Source: Maribacter huludaoensis (GTDB lineage Bacteria; Bacteroidota; Bacteroidia; Flavobacteriales; Flavobacteriaceae). Taken from it: 64,000 bases of DNA. Location of the stretch: NCBI RefSeq assembly GCF_029350945.1, contig NZ_JARKMS010000003.1:248001-312000 (forward strand). Direction: 5' to 3'. Of the stretch, positions 16,188 through 26,176 are shown one piece after another (positions within the stretch are counted from its first letter, which is position 1; each line of letters starts with the position of its first letter). The notes beneath the pieces were generated by a model. The model searched no databases. It was not told where the DNA came from and worked only from the letters and a program-made list of their open reading frames with translations. Made by a program: the position numbers and the translations under genes.

Positions 16188-17852
16188 ATGAAATCAAACC
16201 TATCTGTAAGAAAAGTATGGTTTTTATCAATTGCTGCATCTTTTTTTGCGGCAAGTTGTAGTGATGAAACCACAATTTTTGAAAACCCTGAAGACAATTT
16301 AGTAAGTGAAACAGATCAATCTAAACTAGATAACAGTATTAGTTTTGAGCGTGCCGGTGTATTGGATATTTTTGAAGATCCGTCGGTCAGCGGAAAAAAA
16401 TCAAGTATTACCGGTAAAGATGAAGAGGAACAAGCAGGTGATTATCCACTTTCTCTAGTTGCTCAAATAGAGCCTCCTACATTTACTAACGGACAAAATT
16501 TAGCGGCTACACATGTTGCCTTAGATGGTGATTATGGTTATGTATCTTATAATACGGTTGGTCTAGACTATGTTGGTGCCATTGATGTTATAAATATTAG
16601 TGATCCAACGAGTCCTAGAGTTACGTCAAGAGTATATTATACGAATGCCGATTTAAATTCCATTGCGTATGATAATGGGTATATATATGTTGCAGGTGGC
16701 GTAGATGCGGAACAGTCCGTTACCGCAACGGCAAATTCACTTGTGGCCAAAATAGCTGTTAGTGGTGGTAGAATGAATATATCTAACATTACTTATGGTT
16801 TTCAAGAGGGCTTTAATGCAACAGATGTACGTATAATCAATAATAATGTAGTGGTTACAAGTGGTCAAGATGGCTTTGTGGTCGTTTATGATAAAAATGA
16901 TTTAAGTGTGTTGAACGAGGCAGCATTTTCAGATTTACGTTCCGTTGCTTATAATGGTAATGAAATGGCTGTTTTGGACGCTGCGCAAGGAGTGAACTTT
17001 TTAGATCAGAATTTGAATACCACGCGTAGTATTGCTATAGATTCCGATTTTGGAATAGATGCCAAACGTACATTGGATTTTTTAAATGACAATATTGTTG
17101 TTTCGGAAGGAACCAGAGGAGCAGGTGTATATAATGCAACTTCAGGTAGCTTTGTAGAGTATTTGCCAATATTGACGAGTCCCGAAAATGCCGAGCCGGG
17201 AGAAATAGTGACCAATGGTGTAGCCGTCAATGAAAATGTGTTATTAATGGCAAACGGTGCAGGAGGATTAAGTCTTTCTGAAACCAATGATGATAATACG
17301 GTTGGTGTAGGTGTAATTGAGCTTACAGGTTCTATTAACTATGTAGCTACAAAAGGCGATTATATTTTTGCAGCTTCAGGAAAACAAGGTTTTCAGATTA
17401 TAAAACTAAATAGGCCAGATGATAGTTTGGTTACACGATGTGAGGATTTGAATGCATACTCAGGTAGTTCCTATTTAAACGTTAATAACGATGATACCCT
17501 TGCTTATAGAGGTTCTAAAAGATTTAACAATATAAATGTTGGAGGAAATTTATTGCTTTGTGGATCATGGACCGTAAGGGATGGTGTTAATGTAAACGCA
17601 GATGGATTGTTTGAAATGAACGGTACATTGGTTGTTGGTAGAAATAATAGACAAAGAAATGTAACCATTAATTCTGGTGCAACATTAAGGGTAGAAGGTA
17701 ATTTGACCATTTATGGCGATTTAATTCTTAATGATGGTGCTTCCATTGAATTTATAGGAGATGACTCTGTAGTAAATATCTTTGGTAGAGTTACTAGAGC
17801 AGCTAATACTACGATAGAAGGTACCTTTAGAGATGTAAGAGATGTGTTTTGA
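16188..17852 (+). CDS. LVIVD-repeat beta-propeller lipoprotein
   Basis: 554 residues. A lipoprotein signal with SFFAASC places it in the envelope, probably on the outer membrane. Residues about 85-415 contain repeated beta-propeller-type units with the LVIVD pattern (GAIDVINISDPTSPRV, then VYDKNDLSVLN, and further degenerate copies). Residues about 440-554 are rich in short beta strands with N and G (VGGNLLLCGSWTV, INSGATLRVEGNLTIYG), resembling a small beta-helix. No enzyme motif. Surface adhesin- or scaffold-like role is inferred. Preceded by an inverted repeat and followed by a strong terminator. Confidence 0.82.
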   Translation: MKSNLSVRKVWFLSIAASFFAASCSDETTIFENPEDNLVSETDQSKLDNSISFERAGVLDIFEDPSVSGKKSSITGKDEEEQAGDYPLSLVAQIEPPTFTNGQNLAATHVALDGDYGYVSYNTVGLDYVGAIDVINISDPTSPRVTSRVYYTNADLNSIAYDNGYIYVAGGVDAEQSVTATANSLVAKIAVSGGRMNISNITYGFQEGFNATDVRIINNNVVVTSGQDGFVVVYDKNDLSVLNEAAFSDLRSVAYNGNEMAVLDAAQGVNFLDQNLNTTRSIAIDSDFGIDAKRTLDFLNDNIVVSEGTRGAGVYNATSGSFVEYLPILTSPENAEPGEIVTNGVAVNENVLLMANGAGGLSLSETNDDNTVGVGVIELTGSINYVATKGDYIFAASGKQGFQIIKLNRPDDSLVTRCEDLNAYSGSSYLNVNNDDTLAYRGSKRFNNINVGGNLLLCGSWTVRDGVNVNADGLFEMNGTLVVGRNNRQRNVTINSGATLRVEGNLTIYGDLILNDGASIEFIGDDSVVNIFGRVTRAANTTIEGTFRDVRDVF

Positions 17853-17873
17853 TCATTTTGATATGAGGACATA

Positions 17874-17911
17874 AAAAAAAGCCCGAACATGAAATGTTTG
17901 GGCTTTTTTTT
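17874..17911. terminator. Bidirectional terminator
   Basis: GCCCGAACAT (17881-17890), loop GAA, ATGTTTGGGC (17894-17903; one G-T pair), flanked by A7 and T8. It serves the converging LVIVD lipoprotein and TlpA-like genes. Confidence 0.9.
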
Positions 17912-17928
17912 ATTTATTACTTTAAAAT

Positions 17929-19047
17929 CTAGTTGAGTAATTCTGCCACTTTAGCTTCTAAGGCGGGTCCTCTTAAGTTTTTGGCAACAATAATCCCGTT
18001 TTCATCTAGTAAAAAAGCCGCAGGTATAGCGTCAACATTATATAGCTTCGCAATTTTATCATCAAAATAAGAAATATTGGAAATATGGTTCCACTCCAAT
18101 CCATCTTCCGCAATTGCTTTCTTCCAAGCTTCTTCCGTTCTATCTAAAGAAACTCCAAGTATATTTAATCCTTTGTCATGATATTTATTGTAAACTGCAA
18201 CAATATTAGGGTTTTCTGCTCTACAAGGCCTACACCAACCGGCCCAAAAATCTATTAGGGTTACTTTACCCATAACATCCTTTAGTGCAATTTCTGTTCC
18301 ATCAAGACTTGGACCTGAAAATTCTGGAGCCTTTGCGCCAATACTTGAGTTTTTACCGGCAGCTTCAGAAGCCTTTAACTTTTCAATACCTTCTAAAATC
18401 TGTTTTCCGGGCTTGGAGTTTTTTATTTCATCGGATAATGTCTTGTAAATTTCCTCGGCTTCTTGTAGTTCAATTGCTTTGGTAGCAACTGCTCTGTCCA
18501 GCACCAAAGCAGAGATTAGTGCCCTAGGATGCTTCTTTACATAGTCAAGCTCAAAAGTTTTATATTCCTCTTGCAACTCTTTCATCTCGTCCTGTAGTGC
18601 CAATGCCGCTTCGCCAGATGCAGATTTCATATCTTGCTGTATAGATTGTGCTTGTAACGATATTTCCCTGGACTGTTCCATGTAATCAGCAAAAGTGTCG
18701 TTCTGAAAAGTTCCGCCTATATCTGCAAAACCCATACTATCTCTTTGAGCGCTAAATTGTATTTCCCCATTTTCTAAAATAACTGCGGTATAGCCCGGCA
18801 ACTGTTCAACGAAGATGTAGTGAAGCTCAGGAATATCAGCAGTACCTGTAAAGGTAAACTCACCATTGGTGGTAGTAGCCGTGTCTACTTCCATAGGTTG
18901 GTTGTTTTCTCCTATTTTCTTCAAAAAAACACGAGTTCCATCGGTCATTTCACCTCTTAATTTACCATTAAGGGTAAAGCCTTCCGGTTTTGAATTACAG
19001 CTGAACAATAAGACGCCTGCAAGCAGTATTAAAATACTATTTTTCAT
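17929..19047 (-). CDS. DUF4369-TlpA family thioredoxin-like lipoprotein
   Basis: 372 residues from the ATG at 19045-19047 (a GTG three codons upstream is possible). Lipobox LLFSC predicts an envelope lipoprotein. Residues 20-120 are the DUF4369 beta domain, followed by a long helical linker (residues 130-230). Residues about 240-372 are a TlpA/AhpC-type thioredoxin fold with active site WCRPC (DFWAGWCRPC) and the cis-proline region DAIPAAFLL. It is expected to reduce periplasmic disulfides. Target not known. Confidence 0.9.
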   Translation of the reverse strand: MKNSILILLAGVLLFSCNSKPEGFTLNGKLRGEMTDGTRVFLKKIGENNQPMEVDTATTTNGEFTFTGTADIPELHYIFVEQLPGYTAVILENGEIQFSAQRDSMGFADIGGTFQNDTFADYMEQSREISLQAQSIQQDMKSASGEAALALQDEMKELQEEYKTFELDYVKKHPRALISALVLDRAVATKAIELQEAEEIYKTLSDEIKNSKPGKQILEGIEKLKASEAAGKNSSIGAKAPEFSGPSLDGTEIALKDVMGKVTLIDFWAGWCRPCRAENPNIVAVYNKYHDKGLNILGVSLDRTEEAWKKAIAEDGLEWNHISNISYFDDKIAKLYNVDAIPAAFLLDENGIIVAKNLRGPALEAKVAELLN

Positions 19048-19094
19048 AAATTTCACTTAGGTTAAGTTGCAAATGTACTTATATATAGGATATA

Positions 19095-19132
19095 AAAAAA
19101 GACCCTTGGTCCAATGGCCAAAGGTCTTTTTA
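19095..19132 (-). terminator. Terminator of the outer-membrane beta-barrel gene
   Basis: AAAAAGACC...TTGG / CCA...GGTCTTTTT hairpin between the beta-barrel gene at 19151 and the TlpA-like gene, with one internal mismatch and a T-run on both strands. Confidence 0.8.
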
Positions 19133-19150
19133 ATATTGTTTTATTTAGTA

Positions 19151-19630
19151 TTAAAATTGATAGCGAATACCTAATCCAATATCAAAATCAAAATTATCAG
19201 AGAATCCGTCATAGCCTACAACACCTAGTTCTGGTCTAAAATCTAAAGATAGGATCAGTGGTATGTTAAAATTATATTCAATACCAACATCGCCTGCGGC
19301 AAAAACAAATAGCCCTCCATCGTCTCCGGGAAAATCAACATTGCCCAATCCGCCACCAACACCGTAGTACCATTGAAAGTCACCTTCAATGGGTCTTACC
19401 CATTGGTAAAGTCCTGCAATTTTAAAGGCATTAAAATTTCTACTATCCCTCCAACCTAGGTCAAACTCCAGCCTGGTGTCCCTAGTTAATGACTTTTGAT
19501 AACTGACTTCTGCTCCAAATCCGTCACTATCCCCTAATCGTAATCCTAAGGCGTGATTAGCTATTTCTTGAGCGGAAAGCGAGCAGGTTGCCATAAAAAC
19601 CAATACGGTAATACCCTTTAAAATCTTCAT
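19151..19630 (-). CDS. Small outer-membrane beta-barrel protein
   Basis: 159 residues. The signal peptide (TCSLSAQE) is followed by alternating amphipathic strands with aromatic ends and glycine turns (RLEFDLGW, YYGVGGGLG, FDIGLGIRYQF). The final F is the classic C-terminal outer-membrane-protein residue. Its length fits an eight-stranded OmpW/OmpX-like barrel, but I cannot name the family. Between its own terminator and the TTG-started dehydrogenase gene, so probably monocistronic. Confidence 0.8.
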   Translation of the reverse strand: MKILKGITVLVFMATCSLSAQEIANHALGLRLGDSDGFGAEVSYQKSLTRDTRLEFDLGWRDSRNFNAFKIAGLYQWVRPIEGDFQWYYGVGGGLGNVDFPGDDGGLFVFAAGDVGIEYNFNIPLILSLDFRPELGVVGYDGFSDNFDFDIGLGIRYQF

Positions 19631-19720
19631 ATAGTTGTATTTTTTTGTGATGAAAAATGAGCTAATTTGTAATGTAGCTCACACAATAAAACTTAATTTA
19701 GCAATCAAAATTGTGTTACG

Positions 19721-22636
19721 TTGGATAATAATTCGCTGTTAAAGTTACAACAAGATATAGAGGGAGATGTACGATTTGATAATCTTACCAAGACCATTTA
19801 CGCTACAGATGCGTCCGTATATAGAAAAATACCTTTAGGGGCCGCTTTTCCAAAGAGTGTTGATGATATCAAAAAAATAATACAATTTGCAACTAAGGAA
19901 GAAATAGGACTTATTCCTAGAACTGCTGGTACCTCTTTGGCCGGACAATGCGTGGGTGATGGTCTGGTAGTGGATGTCTCAAAGTATTTTGCAGAGATTA
20001 TTAGGGTAGATGAAGAAAAGAAACAGGTAACCGTTCAGCCAGGTGTTATTAGAGATGAGCTGAACCAGTTCTTGAAACCCTACGGTCTGTTTTTTGGTCC
20101 TAACACATCTACTTCTAATAGATGTATGATCGGCGGTATGGTAGGTAATAATTCATCGGGCACCACATCCATACAATATGGGGTTACTAGAGATAAGGTT
20201 GTTTCTGTGAAAACCATATTGTCAGATGGTAGTGAAGCTCAATTTGGAAGAATTTCAGCAGCTGAATTCAAACAAAAACAACAAGGTAATTCACTTGAAG
20301 CATCTCTTTATAATAACATATTTAATGAACTAGTTGATAAAGAAGTAGCTTCTGAAATAAAAGAACATTTTCCAAAACCTGAAATTCATAGAAGGAGTAC
20401 CGGTTATGCCGTGGACGAATTATTAAAATCAGAAGTGCTGGGAGGTGAATTGCCGTATTTTAATATGGCGGAATTATTATGTGGCAGTGAGGGTACATTG
20501 GCTTTTACCACCGAAATTACGGTTCAATTAGATGACCTTCCGCCAGCATTGTCGGCAATGGTAGTTACGCATTATACCTCTTTGGAAGATTGTTTAATGG
20601 ATGTAGTTCCGGTAATGGAACACCCCTTGCAATTGTGTGAAATGATGGATAAGGTCATTTTAGATTGTACCAAAAATAACCGTGCGCAGTTGGCCAATCG
20701 GTTTTTTGTTGAAGGCGATCCGGCAGCGCTGTTAATGTTACAGGTATCGGCACATACCGAACAGGAATTGAATGCATCTGTGGCTTCTTTGCAGAAAACT
20801 ATAGCGGAATCAGGTCTTAGTTACGCCAACCCTGTCCTATATGGCAATCAGATTCCCAAAGCCATTGAGTTGCGTAAAGCAGGTTTAGGTCTATTGGGAA
20901 ATATTGTAGGTGATATGAAGGCCGTAGCCTGTATAGAGGATACTGCAGTGGCTTTGCCGGATTTAAAGGATTTTATTACAGAGTTTTCCGTGATTATGAA
21001 AGGTTATGGGCAAAGTGCGGTGTATTATGCACATGCAGGTGCTGGCGAATTGCATTTGCGCCCTATTCTGAATTTAAAGAAATCAAGCGATGTAAGTCTT
21101 TTCCGTGCCATAACTACAGATGTGGCTAAACTGACCAAAAAATTTAGAGGTTCTTTTAGTGGTGAACATGGCGACGGGATTGTTCGTGCGGAATTTATAC
21201 CTGTAATGATAGGTGAGAAGAATTATCAATTGCTAAGAAGAATTAAATCTTACTTTGATCCAAAGGGTATATTTAATCCGGGTAAGATTGTAGATGCTTA
21301 TCCAATGGATCAATCTTTTCGTTATGAGGTGGATCGTAAAGAGCCGGATATCAATACATTAATGGATTTTTCGGACAGTGAAGGTATTCTCAAAGCTGCC
21401 GAAAAATGTAATGGCAGTGGTGATTGCAGGAAAACCCATCATATGAAGGGTGGCATGTGTCCAAGCTATCATGCGACCAAGAATGAAAAGGATACTACCA
21501 GAGGAAGGGCCAATACGTTAAGGGAGTTTCTGACAAACCCTAATAGTACGGCAAAAAATAGTTTTGATAGTCCTGAGATCAAGGAAGCTTTTGATCTTTG
21601 TTTAAGTTGTAAGGCATGTGCTAGCGAATGTCCAAGTAACGTAGATGTATCTACCCTAAAGGCAGAGTTTTTATATCAGTATCAAGAGGCTAATGGTTAT
21701 TCCTTAAGAGGAAAATTATTTGCCTATAATACAAAGTTGAACGGATTGGGAAGTAAGGTTTCCGCGCTTACAAATGCCATGTACGATTCTAAATTGATTG
21801 GCGGTTTATTGAAAAAAACTAGCGGAGTTGCCAAAGAAAGGAGTCTTCCAAAAGTTTATAGCTTTAATTTTGATAAGCATCTTCAAAAATCTAATAATCA
21901 AAATACTAAAAAAAATAAAAAGGTAATTTTATTTATTGATGAATTTACGAAATACTTAGATATTGAAGTAGGTAAAGATGCCATTGAACTTTTAACGGCT
22001 TTAGGGTACAAAGTAGAGTTGTACTATGCAGAAAGCGGTAGAACATTTTTGTCAAAAGGCTTTTTAAGGCAAGCTCAAGAATTGGCAGTTAAAAATGTTC
22101 TGGAGTTAAAGAAGTTCGCAGAGGCAAATTTACCGGTTTTAGGTTTGGAGCCTTCTGCAATATTATCGTTTAGGGATGAATACAAACGTTTAACCTCAGA
22201 TAAGAAAACAGCACAGGCAATAGCTGACAATTCGTTTTTAATAGAGGAGTTTTTGGCAAATGAAATAGCGGAAGGTAATTTAAGTTCATCTAATTTTACC
22301 GATGAAGCTAGGGATATTAAAATTCATAATCACTGTCATCAAAAGGCATTGAGTAATCAAAAAGTAACTTTTGATGTTTTAAATCTTCCCGTAAATTATA
22401 AGGTAACCATTATAGCTTCTGGCTGCTGTGGTATGGCGGGTTCTTTTGGGTATGAAGAAGAGCATTATGAGACCAGTATGAAAATTGGGTCGTTAAAATT
22501 ATTTCCGGCAGTAAATAAATCAACTCCTGAAACAATTATTGCGGCAAATGGCACTAGTTGCAGGCATCAAATATTTGATGGTACTAAGAGAATAGCAAAA
22601 CATCCGGTAAGTATTTTAAAAGAGGCTTTATTGTAA
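19721..22636 (+). CDS. Fused FAD-binding / Fe-S D-2-hydroxyacid dehydrogenase (GlcD-GlcF type)
   Basis: 971 residues, apparently from a TTG start at 19721; no ATG or GTG in frame precedes the conserved region. Residues about 35-270 form the FAD_binding_4 domain (IPRTAGTSLAGQ, GGMVGNNSSGTTS), residues 275-535 the FAD-oxidase C-terminal domain. Two 4Fe-4S clusters follow: CNGSGDC...GGMCPSY near 560 and CLSCKACASECPSN near 625. The C-terminal third has the CCG-type motifs HCHQKAL and SGCCGMAGSFG. The architecture is that of D-lactate or D-2-hydroxyglutarate dehydrogenases feeding the respiratory chain. The substrate is unresolved. Confidence 0.88.
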   Translation: MDNNSLLKLQQDIEGDVRFDNLTKTIYATDASVYRKIPLGAAFPKSVDDIKKIIQFATKEEIGLIPRTAGTSLAGQCVGDGLVVDVSKYFAEIIRVDEEKKQVTVQPGVIRDELNQFLKPYGLFFGPNTSTSNRCMIGGMVGNNSSGTTSIQYGVTRDKVVSVKTILSDGSEAQFGRISAAEFKQKQQGNSLEASLYNNIFNELVDKEVASEIKEHFPKPEIHRRSTGYAVDELLKSEVLGGELPYFNMAELLCGSEGTLAFTTEITVQLDDLPPALSAMVVTHYTSLEDCLMDVVPVMEHPLQLCEMMDKVILDCTKNNRAQLANRFFVEGDPAALLMLQVSAHTEQELNASVASLQKTIAESGLSYANPVLYGNQIPKAIELRKAGLGLLGNIVGDMKAVACIEDTAVALPDLKDFITEFSVIMKGYGQSAVYYAHAGAGELHLRPILNLKKSSDVSLFRAITTDVAKLTKKFRGSFSGEHGDGIVRAEFIPVMIGEKNYQLLRRIKSYFDPKGIFNPGKIVDAYPMDQSFRYEVDRKEPDINTLMDFSDSEGILKAAEKCNGSGDCRKTHHMKGGMCPSYHATKNEKDTTRGRANTLREFLTNPNSTAKNSFDSPEIKEAFDLCLSCKACASECPSNVDVSTLKAEFLYQYQEANGYSLRGKLFAYNTKLNGLGSKVSALTNAMYDSKLIGGLLKKTSGVAKERSLPKVYSFNFDKHLQKSNNQNTKKNKKVILFIDEFTKYLDIEVGKDAIELLTALGYKVELYYAESGRTFLSKGFLRQAQELAVKNVLELKKFAEANLPVLGLEPSAILSFRDEYKRLTSDKKTAQAIADNSFLIEEFLANEIAEGNLSSSNFTDEARDIKIHNHCHQKALSNQKVTFDVLNLPVNYKVTIIASGCCGMAGSFGYEEEHYETSMKIGSLKLFPAVNKSTPETIIAANGTSCRHQIFDGTKRIAKHPVSILKEALL

Positions 22637-23509
22637 TTATAAATCGTTAAGACCGTCTTTTTCTTTCTGATTTTTTAGTTTTCTGGCCTTACGTTCGGTT
22701 ATGGTCGCAATTAATTCGTTCATATCCATAGATTTAAGTTCCTCGTCCATGTAAAATGAAGCTAGCTTGTCATTTTCATAGCGGTACAATTTCCAACGTT
22801 TAAAAGAATATTCTAGGGCGGTCATATGTTTTACCCAATCGCCAGAGTTTAGATATAGGCATTCTCCTTTTTTAGTTTCAAAAAGTTTTTTGTTAGGTGC
22901 GTGGCTATGACCACAAACAACATTGTCATAGTGTTGCTTTATTGCCATTTTAGCTACGTTTTTTTCGAATAAGACAATTTGCTCCGGGTCACGATCGCCC
23001 TGTTCTAAATCTGGATTTGTAAAAGGTTTGTTTTTCTTTCCAAAAAGTTCTAACCCCTTTGTCTTTAGTTTTGCCAATTTTAATAGTGCATCGAAACCAA
23101 ATTCTCCAAAATTTAATAGCCACTGTGAGTGACGAAATGAAAAGTCAAAAATATCACCATGAAAGAATAACGTGTTTTTGCCATTAAGTTTAAGTGTTAG
23201 CCTATTGGAAACTTGTATGGCGCCCATATAAATGTCATCTATTTTACGAAAAGGTTCATCTCGGTTACCGGTAATATAGTGTACGACGGTACCTTTTGCC
23301 GCTAAAGAGAAAATCTTCTTTACTACTTTTAAGTGCGAAGGGGGAAAGTAGTTATTACGCATTTTCTTTGCATCAAGTATATCACCGTTTAGAATTAAGA
23401 TTTTCGGGTCTATGCTAGATAGATAGGTCAATAGTTCCTCTGCATGACAAGCGTAGGAACCCAAATGAACATCCGATAAAACAGCTATTTCAAGACGTCG
23501 TTTTTTCAA
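22637..23509 (-). CDS. LpxH-like UDP-2,3-diacylglucosamine diphosphatase family metallophosphoesterase
   Basis: 290 residues. Calcineurin-like motifs are complete: SDVHLGS at residue 11, LNGDILDA near 40, TGNRDEP near 80, FHGDIFD near 115, and VCGHSHAPN near 198. This pattern fits the LpxH/UDP-2,3-diacylglucosamine hydrolase group that makes lipid X for lipid A, though close flavobacterial proteins also include generic phosphoesterases. Its stop codon directly abuts the stop codon of the convergent dehydrogenase gene with no space, leaving no room for a terminator. Confidence 0.83.
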   Translation of the reverse strand: MKKRRLEIAVLSDVHLGSYACHAEELLTYLSSIDPKILILNGDILDAKKMRNNYFPPSHLKVVKKIFSLAAKGTVVHYITGNRDEPFRKIDDIYMGAIQVSNRLTLKLNGKNTLFFHGDIFDFSFRHSQWLLNFGEFGFDALLKLAKLKTKGLELFGKKNKPFTNPDLEQGDRDPEQIVLFEKNVAKMAIKQHYDNVVCGHSHAPNKKLFETKKGECLYLNSGDWVKHMTALEYSFKRWKLYRYENDKLASFYMDEELKSMDMNELIATITERKARKLKNQKEKDGLNDL

Positions 23510-23738
23510 GGGGATAAATTTTAGGTCAAAATTAATGCTAACGCTATAGTTGACAGTAGTTTAGTTGGTCAACAATTATTAATCTTTAGGTTAAATAATC
23601 ATTATCACAAAAGAGTAAGGTTAAGCTAATATTAAGCGCTTTTTAAATTTTTCTTTCATGCTTTTAACATTTACCTTTGATGTCAATTAAATTGTAGTTT
23701 TTTACAATAAGTAAAATATCATATAGAACGTACGTATT

Positions 23739-24803
23739 ATGGCCGGAAATACTTTTGGAAACCTTTTTAGGGTCAGCACTTTTGGAGAATCTCATGGAAA
23801 AGCAATTGGGGGAGTTATAGACGGCTGTCCTTCAGAAATATCTTTGGACTTCGCTGCAATTCAAAAAGATCTTGATCGTCGTAAACCTGGGCAGTCCGCC
23901 ATTGTTACCCAAAGAAAGGAGCCGGATGAAGTAGAGTTTTATTCAGGAATATTTGAAGGAAAGACAACAGGTACACCTATAGGATTTGCAATTCATAATA
24001 CTAATCAAAAATCTAAAGACTACGGACATATTAAAGATTCTTACAGACCATCTCATGCAGATTACGTTTATGATCAGAAATATGGATTTAGGGATTACCG
24101 TGGCGGAGGTAGAAGTTCTGCTAGGGAAACTGCCAGTAGGGTAGTGGCGGGCGCTATTGCAAAACAATTTTTGAAAGGAATAGAAATACAGGCGTTCGTT
24201 TCTCAAGTAGGAGATATGAGTTTGGGCAAACATTATACAGATTTGGATCTATCGTTGACAGAATCTAACGCAGTTAGGTGTCCCGACCCGGAAATGGCGG
24301 TAAAAATGGAGGATTATATTAAGTCTATTAAAAAGGACGGAGATACTATTGGTGGAATTATTACCTGTGTAGCTAAAAATGTACCGATTGGTTTAGGTGA
24401 GCCTGTATTCGACAAGTTGCATGCAGAATTGGGTAAGGCAATGTTATCCATAAATGCGGTCAAAGGTTTTGAATATGGTAGCGGCTTTGACGGTGTAAAG
24501 ATGACGGGCAGCGAGCATAATGATCAATTTAATAATGATGGCTCTACAAAAACAAATTACAGTGGGGGTATACAAGGCGGTATAAGCAACGGAATGGATA
24601 TATATTTTAATGTAGCCTTTAAACCCGTTGCTACAGTGATCCAGGGTTACGAAACTATTGATAAAGAGGGGAATATGGTTAAGACTCAAGGTAAGGGAAG
24701 ACATGATCCCTGTGTTGTGCCAAGGGCCGTACCTATTGTTGAGGCGATGACTGCTTTGGTCTTGGCGGACTATACTCTAATGAACAGGACCATTAAATTA
24801 TAG
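23739..24803 (+). CDS. aroC: Chorismate synthase
   Basis: 354 residues. It converts EPSP to chorismate using reduced FMN, the last step of the shikimate pathway. Recognised by the N-terminal [20 protein letters not shown], the basic signature [17 protein letters not shown] near residue 125, and the C-terminal [17 protein letters not shown]. Full length, stand-alone gene. Cytoplasmic. Confidence 0.97.
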   Translation: MAGNTFGNLFRVSTFGESHGKAIGGVIDGCPSEISLDFAAIQKDLDRRKPGQSAIVTQRKEPDEVEFYSGIFEGKTTGTPIGFAIHNTNQKSKDYGHIKDSYRPSHADYVYDQKYGFRDYRGGGRSSARETASRVVAGAIAKQFLKGIEIQAFVSQVGDMSLGKHYTDLDLSLTESNAVRCPDPEMAVKMEDYIKSIKKDGDTIGGIITCVAKNVPIGLGEPVFDKLHAELGKAMLSINAVKGFEYGSGFDGVKMTGSEHNDQFNNDGSTKTNYSGGIQGGISNGMDIYFNVAFKPVATVIQGYETIDKEGNMVKTQGKGRHDPCVVPRAVPIVEAMTALVLADYTLMNRTIKL

Positions 24804-24863
24804 GTTCCTTTTTAGCACTTTTCCTAGCAAAATACTATCTTACTTCCCTAAACTAATTTATAT

Positions 24864-26165
24864 ATGAGGAAGCTTGAGTTGCATTGGCAAATACTGATAG
24901 GAATGATGGCAGGTGTTTTATTTGCTTTGGCAATGGTTCAATTGGAATGGGGACCAAAATTCATTTCGGATTGGATCAAACCTTTTGGTAACATTTTTAT
25001 CAATTCATTAAAACTTATAGCGGTTCCTCTTATTTTAGGCTCATTGATCAAAGGTGTATCCGATTTAAAGGATATCTCCAAGCTTTCCCAAATGGGCGGT
25101 CGTACGATCGGTATTTATATTGCTACAACCGTAATTGCTGTTACTATAGGATTAGGAGTGGTAAATATTGTAAAACCTGGTGCTTCCATTACGGAAGAAA
25201 CCAGGGTAGAACTTGTTGAGAATTACAAAGGTGATGCGGATGCAATTAAAAGCAAAGCCGATAAGCAAAAAGAAGCAGGACCGTTACAGGCTTTAGAAGA
25301 TTTGGTTCCTAGTAATATTTTTAAGGCTGCTTCAGATAACGGTAATATGTTACAGGTAATTTTCTTTGCAATATTTTTTGGTATAGGACTTATTCTAATA
25401 CCTGAAGAACAGGCTACACCGGTAAAAAAATTCTTTGACGGATTTAACGAAGTTATTCTAAAACTGATCGATTTGATTATGCTGGCCGCACCGTTCGGTG
25501 TATTTGCGTTACTGGCCGCTTTAATAGTAGAATCGCCAAGTTTAGATTTATTCAAAGCTTTGGCGTGGTATGCCTTTTGCGTGGTTTTAGGACTTTCGCT
25601 AATGTTAGGGGTCTATTTAATAATGGTCTGGGTATTTACCAAAACATCGCCAAATACGTTTATGAAAGGTATGTCACCCGCTCAACTGCTTGCTTTTTCC
25701 ACAAGTTCAAGTGCTGCTACCTTACCGGTAACCATGGAAAGGGTTGAGGAGCATTTGGGTGTAGATGAGGAGGTAACAAGTTTTGTATTGCCAATTGGAG
25801 CAACAATAAACATGGATGGTACTAGTCTTTATCAAGCTATAGCAGCTGTCTTCATAGCACAGGCATTTGGAATGGAGTTGAGCTTGTCCGCCCAACTAGG
25901 GATCATAGTTACCGCAACTTTGGCCTCTATAGGTAGTGCGGCAGTACCTGGGGCAGGTATGGTCATGTTGGTCATAGTTCTTGCCCAAGCAGGTATACCG
26001 GAAGCGGGCTTAGCTTTAATATTTGCCGTAGATAGACCTTTGGATATGTGTAGAACGGTCATAAATGTATCCGGTGATGCATCTGTTTCTATGATGGTGG
26101 CTAAATCTGTAGGGAAATTACATGAACCAAAAATTAAGAATTGGGATGATAACTACAAAAAGTAA
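24864..26165 (+). CDS. Dicarboxylate/amino acid:cation symporter (DAACS/SDF family)
   Basis: 433 residues with about eight hydrophobic membrane segments. The family fingerprints are present: re-entrant loop serine-rich FSTSSSAATLPVTM near residue 280, the NMDGTS motif in GATINMDGTSLYQ near 315, and the C-terminal DRPLDMCRTVINVSGD with the substrate-binding Asp/Arg. Such transporters couple Na+ or H+ to uptake of glutamate, aspartate or C4-dicarboxylates. A charged insertion near residues 115-140 (DADAIKSKADKQKEAG) lies in a loop. Its stop is 11 nt from the convergent DUF748 gene. Confidence 0.93.
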   Translation: MRKLELHWQILIGMMAGVLFALAMVQLEWGPKFISDWIKPFGNIFINSLKLIAVPLILGSLIKGVSDLKDISKLSQMGGRTIGIYIATTVIAVTIGLGVVNIVKPGASITEETRVELVENYKGDADAIKSKADKQKEAGPLQALEDLVPSNIFKAASDNGNMLQVIFFAIFFGIGLILIPEEQATPVKKFFDGFNEVILKLIDLIMLAAPFGVFALLAALIVESPSLDLFKALAWYAFCVVLGLSLMLGVYLIMVWVFTKTSPNTFMKGMSPAQLLAFSTSSSAATLPVTMERVEEHLGVDEEVTSFVLPIGATINMDGTSLYQAIAAVFIAQAFGMELSLSAQLGIIVTATLASIGSAAVPGAGMVMLVIVLAQAGIPEAGLALIFAVDRPLDMCRTVINVSGDASVSMMVAKSVGKLHEPKIKNWDDNYKK

Positions 26166-26176
26166 ATACATCTATT